Origin: Helichrysum umbraculigerum
Lineage: Eukaryota > Streptophyta > Magnoliopsida > Asterales > Asteraceae
Direction: 5' to 3'
DNA length: 64,000 nt
Assembly (NCBI GenBank): GCA_949592205.1
Contig: CATIUR010000001.1
Coordinates: 260,282,250-260,346,249 of the forward strand
The notes under the pieces were generated by a model that was not told the origin of the DNA, searched no databases, and saw only the letters and a list, made by a program, of their open reading frames with translations. Positions 34,974 to 44,853 of this stretch are shown in pieces; position 1 is the first letter of the stretch; each line of letters starts with the position of its first letter. The position numbers and the translations under genes were made by a program.

Positions 34974-36013
34974 AGGGTCACCTCTCCAACATTCAAACAA
35001 TTTTCATCATTCCACTCATTTCCTCATTCTCACTTTCTCTCTCACACACTCTCTCTCTCTCTACTCTCTCTCTCTCTTCTTTTTCTCTCTCTAGAATTAG
35101 GGTTAGCATCAGTTAGTTCTCCGTTAATATTTAACTGAAACTAACGGAGGGACTACTTTTGTAATAGCATAGGGAATAGTTCAGGGGCTTTTCTTGTAAT
35201 ATTGTCGAAGATATTGCAGAGGTTCTGCTTGTACTCTCTTTCCAACGCTTATTCGATCTACGCTTTATTAACGGATACTTCTTTCCTTATCTGTTATAAT
35301 GATGATTGCTATTGTTATTATGCTAGATTTAGGACCTGTTATTATGCGTAGTGAGTAGTTACCCTGTGTGTTTGTTATGATGTAGTTAGTTTATATATGT
35401 GTGGGGTGATGCTGCTTTAATATACGATTGAAAACCAGGTGTACTGTTACTTTACATTTATGATTTTTAAACCTAAACTATATCACCTTTCCTCCAAATA
35501 AACATGGTTAGAACCTTTATGACAAGGAGTCACGAACCTTGATCAAATGGTCACTACCTATCTATGTTTTCTGAAACCGTAAACATGGTCTGAATTGTGT
35601 AACTGTGGAAATACTGTTTAAACCTTTCGTATAGTACACCGTGAATCAATCGGGGATTTATTGGGAATAGTGAGGGCTGGTTTATATCATAGATGGTTGA
35701 AATTTAATACAAACTTAGTTTAAAATAGTCCAGAGTGACCACAAAGTATGTGATACCGGAAAGACCACATCAAACGGCACTGTACTTCGTATAGCGTTGG
35801 AAACACCACTGGTGGAGTACAAATACGTGGAAGCTAAGGAAATGCCGGTGGTTGAAGACTGTATCACATCCTAGTTAGAAATCAAAGCTCTGGAAATACT
35901 TAATCGCACTGTACACCGTTAGTACACCCAGGACCTGGAAAGCTGTGGAAATGCTTAACTGTACTGTACACCGTTAGTACCTCTCGGGTTTGGTTCGAGG
36001 CGCAACAAGTTTT

Positions 36014-36032
36014 TGGCGCCGCTACCGGGGAG
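36014..36032 (+). other. tRNA-Asp-type primer binding site of B
   Basis: TGGCGCCGCTACCGGGGAG after AGTTTT and the LTR end. The Athila group uses a site complementary to the 3' end of tRNA-Asp; two mismatches to that form are seen here. Confidence 0.85.
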
Positions 36033-36114
36033 TTATTTGTAAGACTCTGAAGCATCTCGAGGAATTTTCTATTTAGTGATACCCGTAGTTTAGCTTAATT
36101 TACTTTTCTTTTCC

Positions 36115-37098
36115 TTGTTCCAACCGACAATACCTTCCCACAACACACAACGATATTCGACCAGATCATCCGGATCTGAACCTCTCATTTTCGTACCCGA
36201 TCCTGAGTCGATTATCCGTACCATCCGAAAAGAAAGACGTTCCCGTTTTCCACAAATGGCCGCTCATGTTACTCTCGCCTACAACACCAAACCCTCTATT
36301 GAAGGACGAGGAGGACCGATTAGCTATCCAGTGATCGACGGAGCATCTTTTGAACTCAAACACCACATCGTACAACTCATAAAAGACAACTGCCAATTCC
36401 ATGGTCTACCCCGTGATGATCCCAACGCTCATATTGACAAATTCATTCAGGTTTGAAAACTCATACAAGCAGAATGGGCTTGAGCAGGATATCATCCGCT
36501 TATACTTGTTCCCCTATTTTCTCGCTTTACATGCTTCTACCTGGTTTGAGGGACTTGAGACCAGCTCAATCACCTCATGGACTGACATGGGTAACAAGTT
36601 TCTTGCTAGATACTTTCCCCCGTCCAAACAAACTTAGGCAAAGAATGACATCGCAAACTTCCAACAAGCACACGATGAATCTATCTACTCAGCATGGGAG
36701 CGATTCAAGAGTTTACTAAGGAAATGTCCGAACCACCAGATGACGAAGACTGACAAGGTGTGCACTTTCTACCGAGGTCTTGATCCTAACCATCGCATCA
36801 ATCTTGACGCAGCAGCTCAAGGCAACTTCATGAAACTAACCGATGATGAAGCATGGAGCTTGATCGAGGATATGACAATGCACCACCACGATTGGAAGTC
36901 CGATGAGCAATCCTCATCCTTACCTCTTTCCGCCATCAGCACCCGCCAAACTGAAGCCATTAAGTCTCTAAACGAACAAATTGAGACTCTGACGAAGCAG
37001 ATAGGAGAACTAAAGAAACAACCACAGCAGATCCACTAAGTTCGGGCTTGCCAGAACTGTGTCAACCATCCCACTAAAGAATACGAGGTTGAGTACGA
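36115..37098 (+). pseudogene. Gag of element B, N-terminal part, broken
   Basis: Starts at ATG 36115. The frame shifts near 36450 (to the frame of 36401-36637), then stops at 36635-36637, and the same frame continues 36740-37039. The retrotransposon gag core is recognisable: a TWFEGLE-type tryptophan motif, SWTDMGNKFLARYFP, and an ESIYSAWERFKSLLRKCP helix. A predicted coiled coil (about 36955-37030, LNEQIETLTKQIGELKKQ) ends the segment. It is cut by LTR X2 at 37104 and resumes at 39489. Confidence 0.82.
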
Positions 37099-37609
37099 AT
37101 ATCTGATGTGACTCAAATAGTCATGTTTTTAAGGGCAATATTCTGCACTTTTTGGACGTATCTTTAGTGAAAACATTCCAAAATGATCATTATTTACTAA
37201 ATTTCACTAAAGTGGTCTAAATATAGGCGTTGCTGCAAAAATCACCTAAAACGTCCAAATAACGAGCAAATCAGGACGAATAAAAGTGCACAAAATCACC
37301 CGGCCTCATTTACCTTATATAGATCACATTCTAACTTCATCATATGATAAAACAGGTAAAATCGAGACGGGAAAATCAAGAATCATGCAAATCGGATAAA
37401 GAACGGAGAAGACTGAGCAGTATCAGACCCTATAAAGTCATTTCGGCTATGCTTGAGCTATACACATCCAATTTCAGTGAAGTTGGCATCATTAGAAGCG
37501 TAACGGAATTACAAAACCACGGGCGAAAGAATCAGGTCAAACGGACGCATAACGAAGGAGATACGCGCGTTTTAAGCAACGAACGAAATCAGACGAACAC
37601 CGTATTCGG

Positions 37610-37693
37610 CCATGGGAACCGTATACGGCCCTATACAGACCGTATACGGCCTTGTATACACTGTATACGGCCCTACCAAGGCCGTATACGGCC
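37610..37693. repeat. Five CCGTATACGGCC-type units in X2
   Basis: One unit is CGTATTCGG and one CTGTATACGG; the others are perfect palindromes. Two more units than in B, so copy number changes between family members. Confidence 0.86.
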
Positions 37694-37770
37694 CCCTTGC
37701 CCCCATATGCTGCATCATTTGCTTGTACGTGCTGTTTCGCGAGTTGTACGGCTGATTTTTGAGCTTTGCC

Positions 37771-37779
37771 TATAAATAG
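37771..37779 (+). promoter_or_regulatory. TATA box of X2
   Basis: TATAAATAG followed by CT-rich leader, same distance from the palindrome array as in B. Confidence 0.72.
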
Positions 37780-39488
37780 GGGATCACTCCTCCTCATTTC
37801 ACACACCTTAACACACCTCGACATTTTCACACATTTCTCATTCTCTCACTTTTCTTATTTCTCTCTTTTCTTTCACTTTCTCTCTCTAACTTTCTCTCTC
37901 TAGCACTACTCTTAGGAGTTAGAGGAGAAAGGTTAGGGTTGAGCTTACGGTTCGAGTCTAGAGGAAGTTTTAGCTTGGTAATCTTGTTGTAACGAGTTTT
38001 TCAAGTTCAGACTATTTGTAATCCTCAGTATTACGCTGCTGTATTCCCGGTGATATCTAAACTTTACTTACTGTTATAATGCTTGTGCTTTATGTTATTT
38101 CAGTTTGTATTCTGCATATTGCCATGTTTATAGAGTAGTTTAATATTGTGATTGTTGAAATGTAGATATTAGGAGTAGGGATGATGTTAAATTAATGTTT
38201 CATTTATACGATTGGAAATTGTTATGCTGTGTATCTGGTTAAGCTTATCCTGAATATAGATCTAGTCTCTCATCACCCTTTCCAGACTTTCACGTGACTG
38301 TTGCCCTAGGATAGGATCTGATCAACCCTAATACTATGAATACACAGTTATCTCCAGTTACAGTATGAAACTATGAACTTTCCTTTAAAAGGCACGGTAC
38401 TTCGTATAGCGTTGGAAACACCTCGTGTGGAGTACAAATACGTGGAAGCTAAGGAAATGCCATGGATTGTTTCATCGTGAATTACCTAGAAGTGATCCTT
38501 CTGAACTGTGGTCTAGGAATCAAAGCTGTGGAAATGCTTGTTGCACTGTACACCGTTAGTACACCTAAGATCTGGAACACTGTGGAAATGCTTAAATGCC
38601 CAGTACACCGTCAGTACATCTAGGGTTTGGAACACTGTGGAAATGCCTAATTGCCCTGTACACCGTGATTATTCCTAGGGATGAACGCCTGACTGTAAAG
38701 GAGGGTCTATATTTATGATGGTTAAGTATGTGCTTCAATAGAAACAATACAGGGTAGTGTCAATCATATACCTAGACATGCAAAACCCTAATCACACCAA
38801 TAGTTTAACATATACAGGATACAATCAGTATTTGCTATAATGAAAGTAAATAGACGATTAGGTGTTAAGAAAGGTCAGTAAATACAATTGCGGTCTGTTG
38901 CCTTATGCCTGATCCCTAGAACAATTAGGGTGACTTTGTCTTAATTAAGCAAAGGCTCAGGGGGGTTTGAAAACAGCCTGATCTGATCAGAATCATGATA
39001 ACCTAGGATTCCAGTGACATATGTTTCTAGTGTTTCACCTGAACGTAGGGTCCTAGTGTTTACACCAAAAGTATGTCTACTCTTTATCTGGTAAATCTCC
39101 AATCAATTTTATAATGAACATCATCCCGAAACCCTAGTATCCAAGTTTCAGCAATCACATCTCTACCTGTCTGCTTAAACCCTAATTTCATTTCTCGTTA
39201 TTTATTTTTCTGCATTTAGGATAATTAGAAAACCAAATCGATCCAAGATCTATCTACCTACCCCCATCCTAATTGCGACCATAATCTTTGGTGATCCGCT
39301 TTATTTCAATTCGCTCCGATTTAAGAACGACCTCGAGTTATACTTACTACTTGCTCCCAAGGTAGGTAGTACTTATAGTTTGAGCCCCAGCTCATATAAA
39401 TTTAAAACTCACTGTCCGCCGCTTCTGTTGCTGTTGGAACAACGACCGGAGTCAAATCCGACCGACCGATAGGGGTAGCGACAATATC

Positions 39489-40200
39489 CTACTGACGGTT
39501 CAGTCTACTATGCCCAGTTTCCTATCAGACCTCAAAACCCTCCTGGCTTCGCTAGAACTTCACCACCTAGAGCTCGAGGAAATCAATATCCTCCACGGAA
39601 CAACCAACCACCTTTCCAACCCAGGTTTAAGCCATGATATCTGACGTACCTACAACAACCACAACTCCCATACAACCAACAACTTCCGTTAACCGCCACT
39701 GAAGATATCTAGCATGCTGAACCTGCGAAGACTATCATTCCAGTCACGAGTAATGATGACAACCTCAACAAATTCATCCAAGGTCAAACCGCTTTCAATC
39801 AGAAGACTACGGCTCGACAAGACCAGACCGATCTATTCCTTCGAAAACAACTCTCGGTCCTAAAAGCCTTGAGAACCAAATCGGTCAGTTAGCCCAACGT
39901 CTCGATACTCGATCACAAGGGACTTTAACAAGCAATAATATTCAGAACCCCCATGTCGAGGAAGCCAAGACCTTAAACTCTGATAAACCACCAACTCCTT
40001 CTATGACTTCTTCTCCAGTAAGAAAGCATTCACCTGTCCCGCCGACAGTTGAGAACAGACCTATGCCCACGCTGACTCATGAGGTTGAGATTCCTTTCCC
40101 TAATCACTTGCACAAAAAGTACAATGCCAAGTCATTCAAACTTGACGGAAAATTCTTAGACACCGTGTCTAGAATCCCTTCCAGTACGAAATACATCTGA
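39489..40200 (+). pseudogene. Gag C-terminal and linker region of B, broken
   Basis: Resumes the gag frame right of X2. It is rich in Pro, Asn, Gln and Arg (PPRARGNQYPPRNNQPPFQPRF type), typical of the region after gag core in Athila/Tat elements. Several stops and frame changes follow. A last open stretch at 40003-40200 leads to the protease and ends with a stop next to it. Confidence 0.65.
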
Positions 40201-40203
40201 CGA

Positions 40204-40833
40204 ATGCTGTCAACTAAAGACAAGATTCCTGCCACTCCTAAAGTTTCTCTAAACGCCGAATGTTCAGCCGTCATCCAGAATGCCTTAACGGAAAAACTAG
40301 AAGACATGGATCGATTCACCTTGCCTTGTTCCATCTATCACTCAGGCACGATACGCTCCTTGGCCGATCTTGGAGCAAGTATTAATTTGATGCCTTACTC
40401 GCTCTATTCACTACTTGAATTAGGACCTCTACAACCCACTAAAATGAGCGTCCAGCTTGCCGATCAATCCGTCCGATACCCGAGAGGCATTGCTGAGAAC
40501 GTCATGGTAAAAGTTGACAGGTTCTATTTCCCTACTGACTTTGTAGTGATGGATATACATGAAGACATTAACATACCCATTATCCTAGGTAGGCCATTTA
40601 TGAATACTGCACGTGCTATTATTGATGTATATTCTCAGGTTATCAATCTACGAGCACATGGACAGACAGTATCATTCAAGATTGATCAGACCGATTGTTC
40701 ACTAATGGAGCATGCAGAGATATACGCAATATCCATGGGCAGAGTTACTTCAGATGATGATACCACTGATTCAAACTCTGAACCATACAGGCCAGATGAG
40801 CACACTTGTCTTATTTCAACTACTGAAGAGTGA
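40204..40833 (+). pseudogene. Aspartic protease region of element B
   Basis: 209 codons. The active-site motif reads DLGASINLMPYS, the DLGA form common in Athila/Tat proteases instead of DTGA. A second conserved block IILGRPFMNTARAIIDV follows, which carries the flap-side glycine and the alanine near the C-terminal strand of these proteases. The tail is acidic (Asp/Ser/Glu). Downstream codons to about 40915 stay acidic and then meet the copia junction, so RT and integrase are absent. Whether the DLGA enzyme is active is not certain from sequence. Confidence 0.82.
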
Positions 40834-40882
40834 GAATCAGAGGAAGAGGAAATAGAAGAATCTGAACCAGAGGAAGAAGTGG

Positions 40883-40929
40883 AAGGTTTTCTAAAACCTC
40901 CACTGATGAGAAAATAAGGTTTTCTAAAA
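40883..40929. repeat. 14-bp direct repeat at the B/copia junction
   Basis: AAGGTTTTCTAAAA occurs at 40883-40896 and 40916-40929, on either side of the point where B protease downstream sequence meets copia T in reverse orientation. It looks like a filler duplication made during end joining. Confidence 0.6.
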
Positions 40930-41316
40930 AGTAAAAACTTCAAAAGAACCCTCATAACCCATCAAGCGTAAAGTATCATACATAACAGAATCATTTAAAG
41001 AGGTTATACCTGCCTCATCATCTAGTTGTAATGAAGCTCTAACAGTAGCTTCAGTAACTACAACTCGTGTATCCATTACTTTTGAAACGATTCTTTTACT
41101 ACCCTGTTCCTCTTCAATCGTAGCATTCACCCAGAAATTGTTGATATGTTCATGAGAAATTCTAGGTGCCACTATAAGAGCATGACGAATATGTGAAGCA
41201 CGAAGGAAATCAATGATTTCCACATACTCGTTTGCCTCAGCAGGTTTCATCAAGAAAGCGATCATATTATGATCTTTTCCAATTGGTAGTTGAACAGAAG
41301 ACGAAGTCGATGCCAT
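40924..41316 (-). pseudogene. Extra 3' ORF of copia T, truncated
   Basis: 130 codons beginning MASTSSS. The order HNMIAFL, then a short variable stretch, FLRASHIRHAL, FWVNATI and a LMGYEG end resembles a protein that I recall as common in Asteraceae genomes downstream of copia pol and often given unsupported names in automatic annotation. The known forms continue past the GY motif, so this one is cut at the junction with B. It has no domain I can assign. A leader of about 200 bp and the motif-rich spacer lie upstream. Its role is unknown. Confidence 0.6.
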
Positions 41317-41712
41317 GATAAGAAATCAAGAAATCGAAGAGAAACGAAGATGATTTACAGAATTGAGAATCTATGAGACTCAGCGCAGTGGTTTGTGTGT
41401 ATAATTTTGAAAGCGTAATGAAAAACCCTAAGTGTTGAGAGTTAAGTACTGAAATTAAATCAGTTGTAAACCCTAATTTGACCAGATCCCCAATTATAAC
41501 TAAAACAGTGTTAATCAAGAAGAATAACACATTCAGTGTTAATTGTGAGAATAACCATCAGTGGTAAGCAACACTTGGTTTTTCAAATGCATCATTTACA
41601 TAATAAAGCTAGCAGTGCTCACTTGTACAAGCAGTACCAACCGACCAAGGCAGTGCTAACTTAATACAAGTAGTACTTCAGATCTAGCAAATTCATATAA
41701 ACAAAGCAGTGG
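41317..41712 (-). other. Spacer of copia T between element E and the extra ORF
   Basis: No coding sequence. It has several CAGTGNTAA-like words (for example near 41507, 41536 and 41552, and CAGTGCTAAC near 41662), the same family of motifs as in the LTR U3 of T. Confidence 0.55.
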
Positions 41713-41718
41713 GTTTTT

Positions 41719-41749
<31 letters not shown>

Positions 41750-41750
41750 T
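41713..41750 (-). repeat. A-rich tract ending the 3' LTR of E
   Basis: T runs broken by single C on the plus strand, poly(A)-like on the minus strand. It replaces the last 107 bp of the LTR. Confidence 0.7.
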
Positions 41751-42030
41751 TATCAACCAAGCCTCAATTTTATTCGATCATAATAAAACGGTTATACAAC
41801 TATAACAGGATCAAGAAACCTTGATCTTGAGGCTAAACAAAAACTCTAGACGTCTACATTATGTGTGCACACATAAACCCTACACCTAATGTCTCTTTAT
41901 ATAATAGAGATAATTAGGGTTACAAAGAAATCATAATTATACTAGGAAACTAATTAAAATAAAACAATTCATCTTTAGTCCCTCAACTTTCATCTTTTAT
42001 TTTGTCTCATCAAATTAATAATTCCTTACA
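41751..42030 (-). mobile_element. Truncated 3' LTR of E
   Basis: 280 bp nearly identical to 44117-44396. The missing part is the U5-like end. Confidence 0.88.
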
Positions 42031-42041
42031 ATCTTTCCCTA

Positions 42042-43991
42042 TTTGATGATGACAAAATAAGCATCTTCTCACACAAACTTCCCCTTAACTCTTGATTTCT
42101 TGTAATCATGTCATGCCATGTAATAAGTTGCAAATCTTAATCTTCAATTCTTCTTCCCCTTTTTGTCATAATCCAATAGGGATATTCCAGAAGATAAGCA
42201 ACTTCAAACTTTACAACCACATGTTGTATACTATACCACTAATACAATCTTCTAATGTCTCAAATTACCCTCCATGACGTATAATAAGAATAATGAATTT
42301 GAGCATTAGAATCTTATACTAGCAGTAGTAATATAGAACTAGTAGTAGTAATGAAACCTTTTTCCTAAAACTATGCATGAACATACTCTGATGGTTAAAC
42401 ACTTTGTCGATAAGCTTCACCTCAAATCAATATGTTAACCATCTCTTGAATCTCAAACTTTTATTAGCTCTATGTAATGATTACTGGTCGGTGAAGAAAA
42501 TAGAGTATAACAAACTTAATAAAGAAGTTAAATTTTCCAAACTTGTACCTTATATCTTGTACTATCCACGACGTCGAACTTATAATCCTATGTATAAGTA
42601 GATCACAATCTCTTTGACAAAAATCCTTATTCTCCATAATAAGACACCGAGCAACCCAAACTCTTCCAAGTGATAGCAAATGTGAGCATTGAGCATCATA
42701 AGTTTGTAAATCTCACATGTTTGCTAGATTCTGTCAAGTCTTCGTCGTCACCATACAAACCGAACAAGTTATCTTCAAAGTTCTTCATCCTCCACTTTGA
42801 GATATGATAAGATACAAACCCGTCAAACTTAACTACAATATCAAATAAGCTATAATCAACCTTCTTCGTAATCACATCTTCAAATCATCTTAAAAAAATG
42901 AACCATTAAATAAATAAGAATAAAATTGTTATGAAAAACAATTTAATTCGAGATCCAAAACTATCAGTGTTAACTGTTTTTACACTAACAGTTTTAACAG
43001 TTTGCACTAACAGTTATAAAAAGTCACCAACTGTTGTAATTTTCTTCAAAAACGCTAGCAGTGGTAATCTACAACACATCCATAAACAGTGGTAACCATT
43101 CCACTTCCAAAAACAGTGGTGAATGTCAACAAGTGCACAAGCAGTGGTAACCATCAAACCAACAGTTTTAACCTTCAAGTCAGCTACTAGCAGTAATAAC
43201 TGTTTTTCACTAACAGTTATAATCTTCACCAAGTCAACAAGCAGCAATAACGAACATTAATAACTTTTCTTTCAAATCCAAACACCACGATTGAAACTTG
43301 TAGCACAAGAAAAACCCGCAAATAATAAATCAAGAACCAATTTGCGTATAAGAAAAGAAAAATCTGCCTCAATAATGTATTCTGATCTAATAGGAAAACA
43401 TCACAATCGGTACGATAACCAGAATTCCGCACGCAAATATAATAAAGAATGTTGGCCAAAACTGATAGAAACCCTACTAAGAATGTTAACCTTTTCTGCC
43501 TTTTCTGTTCCAATCCCAAGTCGGAACACAACACCTCAAAACCTCAAAATTAATTACTCAATATGTTGGCACATTTACACAACAATAGGATAATATATTC
43601 AATCGGTTCACACAAAACTGATTGAAATATAATGGGACTTCAAAAACAGCGCACAAACAATCAGCACTTGATTAAAATTAATAACAAAAATCCATGAGGA
43701 AGAAAACGATTAAATAAACCTCAAAAACAAGGCCAACTATAACTTTATGCATCTCCTTTTATTTTAATTCGAAGTAGGATTTAGTGCTGCATGCTTTTGT
43801 TACCTTAAATTAATTCTTCCAATGTCGGCTATCAATACAACCGTCCAAACCTTCTTGAGCACACTAAAAATAATGAATTAATTTACGAAAGAACCTTTAA
43901 ATGTTTTAAAAATCCAATACCACCATGAACGAATCTTGCTCTGATTATCTTTAAACTTGTAACCTTCACTTTTATCCTAGATCTTGAGCAA
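42042..43991 (-). other. Internal region of E
   Basis: About 2 kb between the E LTRs. No ORF has recognisable motifs. It holds a dense run of CAGTNNTAAC-like words at 42963-43255. Confidence 0.6.
42963..43255. repeat. CAGTNNTAAC-like motif cluster inside E
   Basis: About a dozen words such as ACAGTTTTAAC, ACAGTGGTAACC and CAGTTATAA in 293 bp. The same word type fills the U3 of copia T (51594-51931), although E and T have different LTRs. Confidence 0.75.
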
Positions 43992-44009
43992 CCTTGCTCT
44001 GATACCAAT

Positions 44010-44396
44010 TGTGAAAATGTAAGATCGTTTAAGCTCTAGACTTTTTGGTCTAATCTAGGATATAATGATAAGAAAGATAACAATAATTTGCAGCGGAATA
44101 ATAAGAACATCAATGTTATCAACCAAGCCTCAATTTTATTCGATCACAATAAAATGGTTATACAACTATAACAGGATCAAGAAACCTTGATCTTGAGGCT
44201 AAACAAAAACTCTAGACGTCTACATTATGTGTGCACACATAAACCCTACACCTAATGTCTCCTTATATAATTGAGATAATTAGGGTTACAAAGAAATCAT
44301 AATTATACTAGGAAACTAATTAAAATAAAACAATTCATCTTTAGTCCCTCAACTTTCATCTTTTATTTTGTCTCATCAAATTAATAATTCCTTACA
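44010..44396 (-). mobile_element. 5' LTR of E
   Basis: 387 bp, complete by comparison with its termini and followed in minus sense by the primer site. Confidence 0.85.
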
Positions 44397-44468
44397 ATTG
44401 TGAAAACGTATGATCGTTGAAGCTCTAGACTTTTTAGGTCTTGATCTAGAATATAATGATAACAATGA

Positions 44469-44470
44469 TA

Positions 44471-44557
<87 letters not shown>
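44469..44557. repeat. (AT)n microsatellite
   Basis: Nearly pure TA dinucleotides for about 89 bp with one C near the left end. The open frame across it is meaningless. Confidence 0.95.
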
Positions 44558-44559
<2 letters not shown>

Positions 44560-44853
44560 TACCGAAAGCTAAACTCCAACAAGCAGTAAAATGCCAACAT
44601 ATACACCTGCAGTAATTAAACTCCATCCCATAGTAATATAACCTGCAGTGTTAATGCAAACAAAAATACAAGTATACAGTGTTAACTTATACACTAACAG
44701 TGGTGAAGTGATTATTACCACTGTTTATACAAAAAGTAGTAAACAGTGATAACTATACACAATACACTATCAGTGTTTAATTAACAAATCAGTATTAACC
44801 CAAATTGAAGCACAGTAAATATTATTCACAGAAAACAGTGATAAGAAAAATAC
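44558..44853 (-). other. Copia T non-coding DNA after pol
   Basis: No coding sequence. It contains several CAGTGNTAA or CAGTGATAA words (about 44647, 44679, 44697, 44718, 44744 and 44837). Confidence 0.55.

Larger units (their letters stand above)
34330..36007 (+). mobile_element. 5' LTR of element B
   Basis: TGATGTGACG to GGCGCAACA, 1678 bp. Against the 3' LTR it lacks about 735 bp between GGGTTTGG near 35993 and the last 14 bases. Otherwise the two match almost base for base over long stretches, so the insertion of B is fairly young. Confidence 0.9.
37104..39483 (+). mobile_element. Solo LTR X2 inside B gag
   Basis: TGATGTGACT to GTAGCGACA, 2380 bp, flanked by ATATC at 37099-37103 and 39484-39488. 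Related to the LTRs of B and H but more diverged from B's. It has a CCGTATACGGCC array of five units (37610-37693) and TATAAATAG at 37771-37779. Confidence 0.92.
41713..44396 (-). mobile_element. Small copia-like non-coding element E
   Basis: Minus strand: 5' LTR 44396-44010 (387 bp, TGTAAGGAAT to TTTTCACA), primer site TGGTATCAGAGCAAGG (complement of 43992-44007), about 2 kb without coding sequence, polypurine-like AAATAGGGAAAGAT, then a 3' LTR copy 42030-41751 that ends early in an A-rich tract. No gag or pol motif is seen, so it is non-autonomous. At the right it abuts another LTR end of a related type (44398-44460). No clear target duplication. Confidence 0.75.

Noticed and set aside
42092..43593. 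Small ORFs inside element E
   Set aside because: Short, on both strands, no domain; explained by AT-rich non-coding DNA.
44381..44626. Tyr/Ile repeat protein
   Set aside because: Translation of an (AT)n microsatellite.
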